Below are positions 25,181 through 32,981 of a DNA stretch of 64,000 nucleotides, piece after piece (position 1 is the stretch's first letter; the number at the start of each line of letters is the position of its first letter). Source of the DNA: CAYFPX01 sp964519895. GTDB taxonomy: Bacteria; Myxococcota_A; UBA796; CAJQPC01. Where the stretch lies: the NCBI GenBank assembly GCA_964519895.1, contig CAZFLE010000023.1:1-64000 (forward strand), read 5' to 3'. The notes under the pieces are model-generated. The model was not told the origin of the DNA and made no database searches. It saw nothing but the letters and a program-made list of their open reading frames with translations. Position numbers and translations under genes: made by a program.

Positions 25181-25885
25181 ATGCCCGAGCTGGACAGCGC
25201 CGCCTACTGGGATGCCCAGGCAAGTGCCTACGCCCAGGGTCGGTCCCCGTCGGGGGTGGACGCCACCACCCTGGACGCCGTGCCGCCCCGCGGGCAGGTG
25301 CTCGAGCTGGGCTGCGGGCCTGGTGTGGTGACCGCTCAGCTCCTGGAACGGATGGGCGGCCCCTCGGATCTGGTCGTCACCGACGTGTCCGGGGGTTTCT
25401 GCGCCATGGCCCAGGCCCTCGAACCCGGGCTCAGGGTGCTGCACAGCGACTGCCGGCAGCTCGACCTTCCCGCGGACAGCCTGGACACGGTCTATGCGAT
25501 GGCGGTGCTGCACCACCTGCCCGAGCCGGACTGCCGGGACGTCCTGGGGAACATCGCCAGCTGGCTCCGCCCCGGGGGCCAGCTCGCGCTGGTCGAGGAC
25601 TGGGCCTTCGAGCCGCGGACCGAGGCCGAGACCCGCTTGATGCGCTTGCGGCGCGAGCTTGGCGCCCACGAGGGCGAGACCCACCCCAGCCACCAGGACT
25701 GGTGCGAGCGCCTGGCCGGCGCCGGGCTCTGGGTCCGCCAGACCCTGGCCCCTCGCCGCCGGGAGTCCCTGGACCGCTACGCTGTGCTGGACACCGATCA
25801 GGCCCGCGCCGATCTGGCGTGGCTCCAGGCCCACGACGGGAACTGCACCATCCCCATGACCCTCTTCTGCTGCGAGGTCCCGTGA
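25181..25885 (+). CDS. Class I SAM-dependent methyltransferase
   Basis: A 234-residue soluble protein. SAM motif I is VLELGCGPGVVTAQLL (about 40-55), motif II region VTDVSGGFCAMA, and motif IV-V LDTVYAMAVLHHLPEPD, all of the Methyltransf_11/UbiE-like type. The substrate cannot be read from sequence. Its TGA stop overlaps the GTG start of the molybdopterin oxidoreductase (GTGA), so the two proteins are translationally coupled and probably act in one pathway. Together they converge on the radical SAM operon at 28341-36205, which contains a second SAM-binding protein. Confidence 0.8.
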   Translation: MPELDSAAYWDAQASAYAQGRSPSGVDATTLDAVPPRGQVLELGCGPGVVTAQLLERMGGPSDLVVTDVSGGFCAMAQALEPGLRVLHSDCRQLDLPADSLDTVYAMAVLHHLPEPDCRDVLGNIASWLRPGGQLALVEDWAFEPRTEAETRLMRLRRELGAHEGETHPSHQDWCERLAGAGLWVRQTLAPRRRESLDRYAVLDTDQARADLAWLQAHDGNCTIPMTLFCCEVP

Positions 25886-28254
25886 GCGATCCCCTCCACC
25901 CCCGCGGCAAGGGCTGCCAGAACTGGCGCTGGCAGGACGGCGAGCTCACCGTCACCCGCAGCATCTGCTGGAGCCCGCCGGGCTGCCACTGCGGCTGCGG
26001 CGTGCTGCTCTACAGCAACAAGGCCGGCCGGCTGGTCAAGATCGAGGGGGACCCGGCGAACCCCTTCAGCCAGGGCGAGCTGTGCCCCCGAGGCCTGGCC
26101 GGACTGGAGACCATCTACCACCCGGACCGGCTGACCGACCCGCTGATCCGGGTCGGCGAGCGCGGCGAGGGCAAGTGGCGCAAGGCCGGCTGGGACGAGG
26201 CCCTGGACACCATCGCCGACGCCTTTGGCCGCTTCCGAGACGAGTCCGGCCCCGAGAGCGTGGCCTTCCTCAAGGGCACGGGCCGGGACATCAGCCCCTA
26301 CATCAGCCGGCTGGCCTATGGCTTCGGCAGCCCGAACTACTTCGCCCTGGGGCCGGCCAACGGCAACGCCTGCTTCATGCCCCGGATGAGCTGTCTGTAC
26401 GCCACGAGCGGCGACTTCCAGGTGGCGGACTGCAGCCAGTACCACACCGATCGCTACGACCACCCGGGCTGGGAGCCCCCGGAGACCATCCTGATCTGGG
26501 GCTGCAACCCGGTCTACTCGAACCCCGACGGCTTCCTGGGCTCGTGGATCGTGCGCTGCATGAAGCGCGGCACCAAGCTCATCGTGGTCGACCCGCGGCT
26601 GACCTGGCTGGGCTCCCGCGCGGCCTACTGGCTACCGATCCGGCCGGGCACCGACGCCGCGCTGGCCCTGGCCATGCTCCACGTGATCATCGCCGAAGAG
26701 CTCTTCGACGCGGACTTCTGCCGAGACTGGACCCACGGCTTCGACGCGCTGACCGAGCGGGTCCGACCCTGCACCCCCGAGTGGGCCCAGGAACGGACCG
26801 GCCTGGACCCGGACAAGATCCGCCAGGCGGCGCGGCTGTTCGGCCGCAGCGACCGGGCCGCGGTCCAGTGGGGCATCGGCATCGACATGAACGCCGACTG
26901 CATCCCCACCGCCCACGCCATCGCGTGCCTGTGGTCGATCTGCGGCCAGGTCGACAACGCCGGCGGCATGATGATCGTGCGCCACCCCTTCGGCGTGGTC
27001 CGCCGAGGCGCCAAGAGCGCCAGCTTCCCCCAGGTCCAGGCCGACAAGATCGGCCTGGATCGCTACCCGCTGTTCGAGCACGGCATCCCCTATGGCCAGG
27101 GCGACGCCCTGCTCGACCAGATGGAGAGCGGCCGGCCCTACCCAATCCGAGGGGCGTGGATCCAGTCCACCGGCACCATCACCGGCTCCTTTGCCGATCC
27201 TCGTCGCGCCTGGCGGGCGTTCCGCAAGCTGGAGTTCGTGGCCTGCTGCGAGCTGTTCATGACGCCGACGCCGGTGTCCTTTGCCGACGTGGTGCTGCCG
27301 GTCTGCACCTATGCGGAGCGCGACGGGCTGCGGAACAGCTTCTACCAGCTCTCGGCGATCAACCAGGCGATCGAGCCGCTGGGCGAGAGCCGCTCGGACA
27401 TGCAGATCTGCCTGGACATGGGGCGTCGGCTGGCGCCGGAGGCCTTTGAATTCGAAGACATCCAGGCCCAGTACAGCCACATGATCCGCCACTCCGGCGT
27501 CAGCTTCCAGGAGCTGCGGGAGCAGATGCCCATGTGCCCGGGGGTGACCTACCGGCGCTATGAGCGCGGCGAGCTCAGGCCCGATGGAAAGCCCGGCTTC
27601 AACACCCCCACCGGCAAGATCGAGCTCTACAGCACCGAGCTCGAGCGCTTCGGCCTGGACCCCCTGCCCCACTTCCAGGTCCCCCACTACGACGCGGCCC
27701 GGATGCCCGAGCTCAACCGGGCCTACCCCCTCCAGCTGGTCACCGGTGGGCGGGTGTCGGTCTTCTTCAACGCCGAGCACCGCAACGTGCCGGGGCTGCG
27801 GGTGTTCAACCCCTACCCCCTGGTCGACGTGCACCCGACCGACGCCGAGACCTGGCAGGTCGAAGACGGCCTGTGGGTCTGGCTGGTCAGCCACTACGGG
27901 CGGGCCAAGCGCAAGGTCCGGGTGTCGCTGGAGGTGACCCCCGGCATGATCCACGCCCAGGCGAGCTGGTGGAACCCGGCGGGTCAGGCCAATGAACAGG
28001 GCGGGCTGTTCGACCTGTTCGAGCTGAACATCAACAATCTCCTGCCCTCTGGGCTCCAGGGCAAGAGCGGCTTCGGCTACCCCTTCCGCAACATGCGCTG
28101 CCTGATCGAGCGAGCCGATGGGCCGCCGGACGGCTTCGACGACTGGGCGGCGCTGACCGAGCAGGACCCCGACGCTGTGATCCGGCTGGACGAGCAGCCG
28201 CCGAGGACCGGCATGGCGGGGGCGGCGCTACCGCCGTGGGTCGAGGGGGAGTAA
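25882..28254 (+). CDS. Molybdopterin-dependent oxidoreductase (DMSO reductase family)
   Basis: 790 residues from the GTG at 25882, which overlaps the methyltransferase stop by four bases. The N-terminal iron-sulfur region is CWSPPGCHCGCGVLLYSN near residues 28-45, then GELCPRG. The pterin domains show IWGCNPVYSNPDGF, VVDPRLTWLGSRAAYWLPIRPGTD and the C-terminal dinucleotide-binding domain (VHPTDAETWQVEDGLWV). A Cys in GNACFMPR aligns roughly with the molybdenum/tungsten ligand of formate dehydrogenase and acetylene hydratase types; this is tentative. No twin-arginine signal, so it is cytoplasmic. Such enzymes usually pair with a ferredoxin-like subunit; the only candidate is the 34518-34862 protein in the convergent operon. 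Substrate unknown. Confidence 0.85.
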   Translation: MSDPLHPRGKGCQNWRWQDGELTVTRSICWSPPGCHCGCGVLLYSNKAGRLVKIEGDPANPFSQGELCPRGLAGLETIYHPDRLTDPLIRVGERGEGKWRKAGWDEALDTIADAFGRFRDESGPESVAFLKGTGRDISPYISRLAYGFGSPNYFALGPANGNACFMPRMSCLYATSGDFQVADCSQYHTDRYDHPGWEPPETILIWGCNPVYSNPDGFLGSWIVRCMKRGTKLIVVDPRLTWLGSRAAYWLPIRPGTDAALALAMLHVIIAEELFDADFCRDWTHGFDALTERVRPCTPEWAQERTGLDPDKIRQAARLFGRSDRAAVQWGIGIDMNADCIPTAHAIACLWSICGQVDNAGGMMIVRHPFGVVRRGAKSASFPQVQADKIGLDRYPLFEHGIPYGQGDALLDQMESGRPYPIRGAWIQSTGTITGSFADPRRAWRAFRKLEFVACCELFMTPTPVSFADVVLPVCTYAERDGLRNSFYQLSAINQAIEPLGESRSDMQICLDMGRRLAPEAFEFEDIQAQYSHMIRHSGVSFQELREQMPMCPGVTYRRYERGELRPDGKPGFNTPTGKIELYSTELERFGLDPLPHFQVPHYDAARMPELNRAYPLQLVTGGRVSVFFNAEHRNVPGLRVFNPYPLVDVHPTDAETWQVEDGLWVWLVSHYGRAKRKVRVSLEVTPGMIHAQASWWNPAGQANEQGGLFDLFELNINNLLPSGLQGKSGFGYPFRNMRCLIERADGPPDGFDDWAALTEQDPDAVIRLDEQPPRTGMAGAALPPWVEGE

Positions 28255-28268
28255 GTCGCGCCGCAGCC

Positions 28269-28343
28269 GAGTGACCGAATTCCGGACACTCAGCCCCCTT
28301 GGGCCACCCCAAGCCGCCCGAGTGACCGCTTTCCGGACACTCA
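28269..28343. repeat. 75-bp convergent-end repeat, copy 2 (terminator-like)
   Basis: Same plan and length as 15701-15775: 24-bp hairpin units at 28269-28292 (GAGTGACCGAATTCCGGACA then CTCA) and 28320-28343, with a 27-bp spacer containing CCCTTGGGCCACCCCAAG, itself an imperfect inverted repeat. It lies between the convergent oxidoreductase and nucleotidyltransferase-like genes, and its terminal TCA is the stop codon of the minus-strand gene, exactly as in copy 1. Confidence 0.85.
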
Positions 28344-29186
28344 GTACAGCACCGCTCGCCAACGCCACAGCGCGGCAGCCAACGCTCCCACCTGCTCCGG
28401 CGTCCACGCCATCACCAGGTTGTGGAAGATGTTCACCGGGTCCAGCACGCACCAGTGCGAGAAGGGATCCGGGTCCTCCCGCGGGGTCGCGAAGTCGCTG
28501 AACGCCACCGGCCGCCGCTCGCTCACGGTCTCCGCCGCCGTGTCGAACCACCGGGCCAGGCTGTCGTCCAGGCTCCCGGCGGTGCCGACCCGATCGTAGG
28601 CGTCGCTGAACAACAGCTCCAGCACCATCGTGGGCAGCGTGTCTCCGAGCCCGGCCAGGTCCCGCCAGTGCTTGACCAGCCGAAGGCAGCCGTCGAAGGG
28701 CTCGCCACCAGCCAGGTCGCTGGACTCGATGCGGGCCTGGATGAACTCGGAGTGGCGCTGCACCGACGTGCGCACCGGGTACTCGGCCACCCCGAGCAGG
28801 GTCTGCATGTGTCGGTCCGCCATCGCCAGCATCGGACGGACACACACGGTCACCCCATCGTGCACCAGGTCGACGCGCGCGTCCCCCGCCACCACGTCGC
28901 AGTCCGGCAGCCCCGCCGCTGCGGCCTGGACCCGCTCCAGGAGCACGGGAAGCTCCCGCTGTTGGGGGCTGCGCGGCGCCACCACCACCCCCACGTCGAC
29001 GTGGATCTGCCCGGCCAGGGCGGTGCCCTTGGTCAGCGCCCCGTGCACCGGCGTTGACTTGACCAGCAGCTCGGACAGCCCAGGACCCATGTGCGCCACC
29101 GCTCGCTCGGCCAGCGCAATCAACGCCGGCTCCCGCAGCGGGCTCACCGAGATCTCGGCCAGCAGGGCGTCCAGGGATCCGCTCAC
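28341..29186 (-). CDS. Nucleotidyltransferase-like protein (OAS/CD-NTase-like fold), apparently degenerate
   Basis: A 281-residue protein, last gene of the radical SAM operon; its GTG overlaps the previous stop (GTGA). The segment HGALTKGTALAGQIHVDVG resembles the nucleotide-binding GS...GT...DxD block of polymerase-beta-type nucleotidyltransferases. CLRLVKHWRDLAG followed by LPTMVLELLF resembles the helical K-x-W...LPS..LE block of 2'-5'-oligoadenylate synthase and CD-NTase proteins. However, the usual Ser is Ala, the first metal Asp is His, and the third carboxylate position (VTVCVRP) appears to be Cys. It may be a pseudo-enzyme or a substrate-binding protein. The fold call is by eye and uncertain. 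Its stop codon comes from the 75-bp repeat. Confidence 0.45.
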   Translation of the reverse strand: MSGSLDALLAEISVSPLREPALIALAERAVAHMGPGLSELLVKSTPVHGALTKGTALAGQIHVDVGVVVAPRSPQQRELPVLLERVQAAAAGLPDCDVVAGDARVDLVHDGVTVCVRPMLAMADRHMQTLLGVAEYPVRTSVQRHSEFIQARIESSDLAGGEPFDGCLRLVKHWRDLAGLGDTLPTMVLELLFSDAYDRVGTAGSLDDSLARWFDTAAETVSERRPVAFSDFATPREDPDPFSHWCVLDPVNIFHNLVMAWTPEQVGALAAALWRWRAVLY

Positions 29187-29881
29187 GTCGGCTCCTCGGC
29201 CACCCGATCGGTGCTGCCCAGCCCATCGGCGCTGTGGGCGAAGTCGTCGCCTTCGCGCCCCCGGCGCAGCATGACCCAGTACCCCGGCAGCGCCCCCACC
29301 TGGGTGTAGCCCTCGCCGAACAAGCGGAAGCGGTCGCCGGGAAAGAGGCTGTGGAACTGGGCCCGCTCCAGCCCCGCCACCTTCACCCCGGCGCCGAGCA
29401 GCGCCGCCACCGCAGGACCCGCCCGCTCGGACAAGAGCGGCTCGGCCGCGGGTGCCGGCTCGACGCAGTAGAGCACCCCCGACGTGCCGATCAGCAGCGC
29501 CAGGTTGTCCGCCAGCCGGGTCCGGTCCGCTGGCCCCAGGGTGCTGAACAGCACCCGGCAGTAGACGTTGGCGTCGCCGAGCTCCCCATGCAGGGCCGCA
29601 ACCGCAGCCGCGTCCAGCACGTCGAGCTGCCGGGTCTCGCCCCCACTTGCACCCAGCGCCGGACCCGCCACGTCCAGGGTCAGCACCCGCTCCACCTTGT
29701 CCGCGAGCCAGGTCCCGTGCCCGCCGGCACCGCCCCCCACGTCGATCATCGGTAGCGGATCGATGAGCCAGCGCAGCCGCGGCCAGGCCTTGGCCACGCC
29801 GACGTCCGGCTCGGCATCCCAGGGCTCAGCACCCGCATGAGCCGCCCAGTAGGCGGACCAGGTCTCCACGCCCATCGCCAT
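29183..29881 (-). CDS. SAM-dependent methyltransferase-like protein
   Basis: A 232-residue protein whose ATG at 29881 overlaps the TGA of the radical SAM gene (TGATG) and whose stop overlaps the next GTG. The glycine-rich motif IDVGGGAGGHGTWLA near residues 46-60 followed by VLTLDVAG is a classic class I methyltransferase SAM site. The middle (VYCRVLFSTLGPADRTRLADNL) and YWVMLRRGREGD keep the alternating strand-helix plan. Substrate unknown. Full coupling to both neighbours argues for a step in the same pathway as the three radical SAM proteins. Confidence 0.7.
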   Translation of the reverse strand: MAMGVETWSAYWAAHAGAEPWDAEPDVGVAKAWPRLRWLIDPLPMIDVGGGAGGHGTWLADKVERVLTLDVAGPALGASGGETRQLDVLDAAAVAALHGELGDANVYCRVLFSTLGPADRTRLADNLALLIGTSGVLYCVEPAPAAEPLLSERAGPAVAALLGAGVKVAGLERAQFHSLFPGDRFRLFGEGYTQVGALPGYWVMLRRGREGDDFAHSADGLGSTDRVAEEPT

Positions 29882-31491
29882 CAGTCCCGGGACGTCTCGT
29901 GCAGCGCCTGGGGCCGGCCGACGCGCTCGCCGTAGCGGTTGGCGTTGCCCAGCGGGATCGTCAGAGCGTCCAGGGTCAGCTCGCCCAGGAGCGCCTTGCG
30001 GGCCGCCTCGCTGGGAATGATCACGTCGCAGCCGGTCAACGCACTCGCGCTCAGCATCCCGGACAGGTCGTTGATCGTCCAGCGCAGGATCTCCCGGTCC
30101 TGGGTGCACCGGAACGGGTCCAGCCCGTCGATCCGGCCCGAGGCCATCGCCGCGTCGTAGCGGCAGCCCCCGCCGCACAGGGCCACAGCCGGGCACTCGT
30201 AGCAGTCGGGCCAGTTCAGGGGCGAGAGCTCGGACCAGCGGGCGTAGTCGCCGTTGGTCTCCAGGTCGAAGTCCCCGTCGAAGTCATAGGTGTACTCGTC
30301 GGTGAAGGAGAAGCCGTCGCAGAACGAGAACTTGCCGTTGGGCTGTGCGACCAGCCGACCGCCACAGGCGGAGCAGTCCTTGACCCGGTGGGCCCGGATG
30401 GCAAAGGGCCGCACCCGACGGTTGAACTGCTCGACGTACACCCCCCGGGCCCGGGCCGCGGCGTAGGCCTCGAGCATGCGCTCCGTGCCCTCGAGTGCGG
30501 TGCAGGCGATGTCGTTCTCGGCCTGGCCATAGGGCTGGTGCAGGCAGCTGTTGAGCCCGATGTCCAGCGGCTTGAAGTGGTCGATGACGTCGGGGAAGCT
30601 CTTGTGGATGTTCCGGGCGTTGTGGGTACCCACCGTCACGGAGATCGCCGTGCGCACGCCCTCCTTCTGGAGCATCCGGTAGCCCTTTTCGATGAGGGGA
30701 AACGTTCCCCGGCCGCCCTGGGTGACCCGGCCGGTGTCGTTCTCGTCCTCCATCGCATCGCAGCTGACGATCAGGAAGGTGTCGTGCTTCTTGAAGAACC
30801 GGGCCCACTCCGGCGTCATGCGGGACGCGTTGGTGACCAGGATGATGCAGACCTCGCCGCCGTATTCGTCGGGCCCGGCCTCTGAGAAGTGCTCGATCAC
30901 GTGGCGCACGATCTTGGGCGCCAGCATGGGCTCGCCGCCGTAGAGCAGCACGTCCTTCTTGCCCTCGGCCCGGCGGGCGTACTTCTTCCAGGCCCCGATG
31001 ATCGCGTCGACCTGGGCGATGCTCATCTTGTCCCGGGCCGACCGGGACTCCTCGGACTCGTGGCAGTAGGTGCAGCGAAAGTTGCACAGGGTGGTCGGCA
31101 CGATGGTGAGCATCTTCATGGGGCTGTGCTGGGCCAGCCCCTGGAGCTGGCCGACCCACGTGGCGTCGAAGGTGTCGCCGTCCTCCTGGAGGATGTGCAT
31201 CGACGCGAACAGGTCGACCACTTCCTGACGCTTGGCACGGGCCGCGTCGTCGGCCCCCGCAGCGACCCAGTCGTGGGGCAGCACCTGGTGCTCGGGCACC
31301 GGGTAGGGCTGCTTCACGTCGCCGATGCCCCCGTCGGGGATCGGGAAGGGCACCGGGCGGTCCCACACGGGCCGGAAGAGCTCCCGCACCTCGGGGCCTA
31401 CGTAGACGCAGTCCAGGCTGAGGGCGTGGTAGACGGCGCAGCTGCCGTCGGGCAGGTCATAGCGGTGGGCAAAGGCCGAGGGCGCGAGCAT
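29881..31491 (-). CDS. Radical SAM/SPASM protein C (peptide-maturase-like)
   Basis: A 536-residue protein with GGAG before its ATG. The radical SAM cluster motif is C136-NFR-C140-TY-C143, followed by LLYGGEPML. A SPASM-type auxiliary-cluster domain near the C-terminus contains CYECPAVALCGGGCRYDAA. The N-terminal 120 residues hold CAVYHALSLDCVYVGPEV, a segment also found in radical SAM protein B of this operon (VAVVHRHSLQKVYV); it resembles the N-terminal substrate-binding region of peptide-modifying SPASM enzymes. SPASM proteins usually modify a peptide or protein residue by hydrogen abstraction. No precursor peptide gene is visible. Sixth gene of the operon, 12 bp after the unknown protein. 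Confidence 0.82.
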   Translation of the reverse strand: MLAPSAFAHRYDLPDGSCAVYHALSLDCVYVGPEVRELFRPVWDRPVPFPIPDGGIGDVKQPYPVPEHQVLPHDWVAAGADDAARAKRQEVVDLFASMHILQEDGDTFDATWVGQLQGLAQHSPMKMLTIVPTTLCNFRCTYCHESEESRSARDKMSIAQVDAIIGAWKKYARRAEGKKDVLLYGGEPMLAPKIVRHVIEHFSEAGPDEYGGEVCIILVTNASRMTPEWARFFKKHDTFLIVSCDAMEDENDTGRVTQGGRGTFPLIEKGYRMLQKEGVRTAISVTVGTHNARNIHKSFPDVIDHFKPLDIGLNSCLHQPYGQAENDIACTALEGTERMLEAYAAARARGVYVEQFNRRVRPFAIRAHRVKDCSACGGRLVAQPNGKFSFCDGFSFTDEYTYDFDGDFDLETNGDYARWSELSPLNWPDCYECPAVALCGGGCRYDAAMASGRIDGLDPFRCTQDREILRWTINDLSGMLSASALTGCDVIIPSEAARKALLGELTLDALTIPLGNANRYGERVGRPQALHETSRD

Positions 31492-31503
31492 CGGGGCTCC
31501 CGT

Positions 31504-32163
31504 TCAGGCGGGGTTGGAGGCGTGGGGGAGGTGGTGGAAGCGGGGGGTCCAGAGCAGTCGCTCCGACGACGCGTCGAGCCGCTCGATCATCTCGCTGTAC
31601 CAGGCGACGGTGCGATCGACGTGGCGCTCGGGGCCTGTGCCCCAGACGATGGAGAGCACGGTTCGGGTGCCGGGGTGCACCGCGACCCGAGCAGCGTCGA
31701 ACACCGGCGAGGCACAGGGTCCGACACCGTCGTGCAGGGCCAGGAGCCCCGTCGCGTCGTGGTCGTGGCCTGCGGCGACCGGCAGCACACCACTGGCCGG
31801 TCGGATCTGGAGCGGGCCCTGGCAGCGATCCCCATCGATCTGGCTCACACACAGGCCGCTCTGGAGCGACGCGCCATTGCGCACCCGGGTGAGCACGTCG
31901 GTCGCGGGTGGGTCCCCGGCCAGCGCCGCCTTGAAGATCCGCCGGGCCGAGCTGGCCCCCCGGGCCCGCGGGTCGTACCCGGCCGTCAGCAGCAGAGTGC
32001 GCAAGGCATGGGCCGCCGGCGGCGAGCGCTTGAGCCGGCCCTTGGCACCCGGAGCCTGGAGCCGCGCCAGCCAGCTGGGCTCGGACAGCTCGCCGGCTGG
32101 CAACCCCAGCCGGGACAAGAAGGCCCGCAGCACCCAGCCGTCGTCGCCGGTGACGTCGATCAT
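31504..32163 (-). CDS. Unrecognised operon protein (219 aa)
   Basis: The ATG at 32161-32163 overlaps the stop of the TIM-barrel gene (ATGA). The product is soluble, has no signal peptide and is only weakly charged. A helical N-terminal half (LRAFLSRLGLPAGELSEPSWL) precedes a strand-rich C-terminal half with AGHDHDATGLLALHDG and VAVHPGTRTVLSIVWG. The spaced His/Asp residues and the following H-x-G-x-R phrase recall Fe(II)/2-oxoglutarate dioxygenases or other cupin-like metal sites, but the match is too weak to claim. It is not precursor-like: too long, and no leader/core boundary or repeats. Its fixed place between two enzymes implies a dedicated role. Confidence 0.6.
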   Translation of the reverse strand: MIDVTGDDGWVLRAFLSRLGLPAGELSEPSWLARLQAPGAKGRLKRSPPAAHALRTLLLTAGYDPRARGASSARRIFKAALAGDPPATDVLTRVRNGASLQSGLCVSQIDGDRCQGPLQIRPASGVLPVAAGHDHDATGLLALHDGVGPCASPVFDAARVAVHPGTRTVLSIVWGTGPERHVDRTVAWYSEMIERLDASSERLLWTPRFHHLPHASNPA

Positions 32164-32981
32164 GCTTCTGGAAAAGCCTGGGCCTGGGCGGCGCTCAGCC
32201 CGTCGTAGCAGCGCTGGGCCCAGCCCGGTGCGTCGTCGTTGATGTTGAACATGTCGATGGTCAGAGGCCGCCGGTAGCCGACCTCCCACAGCGTGCGGAA
32301 CGCGCCGGCCAGGTCGATGGTGCCCTGGCCCGGGACCAGGTGGTGGTGGACCCGGTTCGCGATGTCCTCGACGTGCACGTGGGACAGGACGCTGGCGAAG
32401 TGGCGGATCGAGCCCTCGACGTCGCCCTCGGTCACCTCGGCGTGACCCAGGTCCAGGTTGACCCGCAGGGCCGGATGGTCGACCGCGTCGAGCAGCCGGT
32501 CCATCTCGGCGGTGCCTTCGATCACCGTGTCCGGCTCGGGCTCCAGGGCCACCACGAAGCCGGCGTCGGCCGCCCGCTCACAGGTCTCCCGCATCAGCCC
32601 CGCGATGTGCTGGAAGCGCTGCTCCTGGTCGTCGGGATCGCGGCCCGGCAGGCACGACCCCACCACCAGCACGTCGGCCGGGGCGCCCGCGTCGCGGATG
32701 CGCGCGGCGACGTCGACCAGCCGGCGGGTGTAGTCGGTCTTGAGCGCCGGGTGCTCGCGCTTGCCGTGGAAGCTGACCGACGCCAGGGCCAGATCGTGCT
32801 GCTCCAACATCGCCACGACCCGGGCGCAGCGGTCCTCGGTCATGACACGCGGCGCCGCGTCGGGGTGTTCCAGGCAGAACTCCACCGCGCCATAGCCGAT
32901 GCGGGCCAGCTCCTGGAGGGTGAGGTCCAGGGGCCAGTAGCGCCACCCCGAGGTGCGAAAGCCAGAGAGGTAGCGGGCCAT
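32160..32981 (-). CDS. Xylose-isomerase-like TIM barrel protein (sugar phosphate isomerase/epimerase family)
   Basis: A 273-residue protein with the AP-endonuclease-2/IolE-type TIM barrel plan. Candidate metal ligands are present in order: Glu in YGAVEFCLEHPD, Glu in VVALEPEPDTV, Asp and His in LRVNLDLGHAEVTEG, His pair in LSHVHVEDIAN and a final acidic residue in PLTIDMFN. Family members isomerise or epimerise sugars, inositols and hydroxy-acids using a divalent metal. Its ATG overlaps the stop of radical SAM B and its stop overlaps the next ATG. In this setting it probably acts on a sugar-like or carbonyl intermediate of the pathway; that is inference. Confidence 0.78.
   Translation of the reverse strand: MARYLSGFRTSGWRYWPLDLTLQELARIGYGAVEFCLEHPDAAPRVMTEDRCARVVAMLEQHDLALASVSFHGKREHPALKTDYTRRLVDVAARIRDAGAPADVLVVGSCLPGRDPDDQEQRFQHIAGLMRETCERAADAGFVVALEPEPDTVIEGTAEMDRLLDAVDHPALRVNLDLGHAEVTEGDVEGSIRHFASVLSHVHVEDIANRVHHHLVPGQGTIDLAGAFRTLWEVGYRRPLTIDMFNINDDAPGWAQRCYDGLSAAQAQAFPEA

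Noticed and set aside
28341..29186. CBASS antiviral cyclase
   Set aside because: Catalytic residues appear replaced, and no effector, Cap2/Cap3 or other CBASS partner is nearby; the operon is biosynthetic in character.
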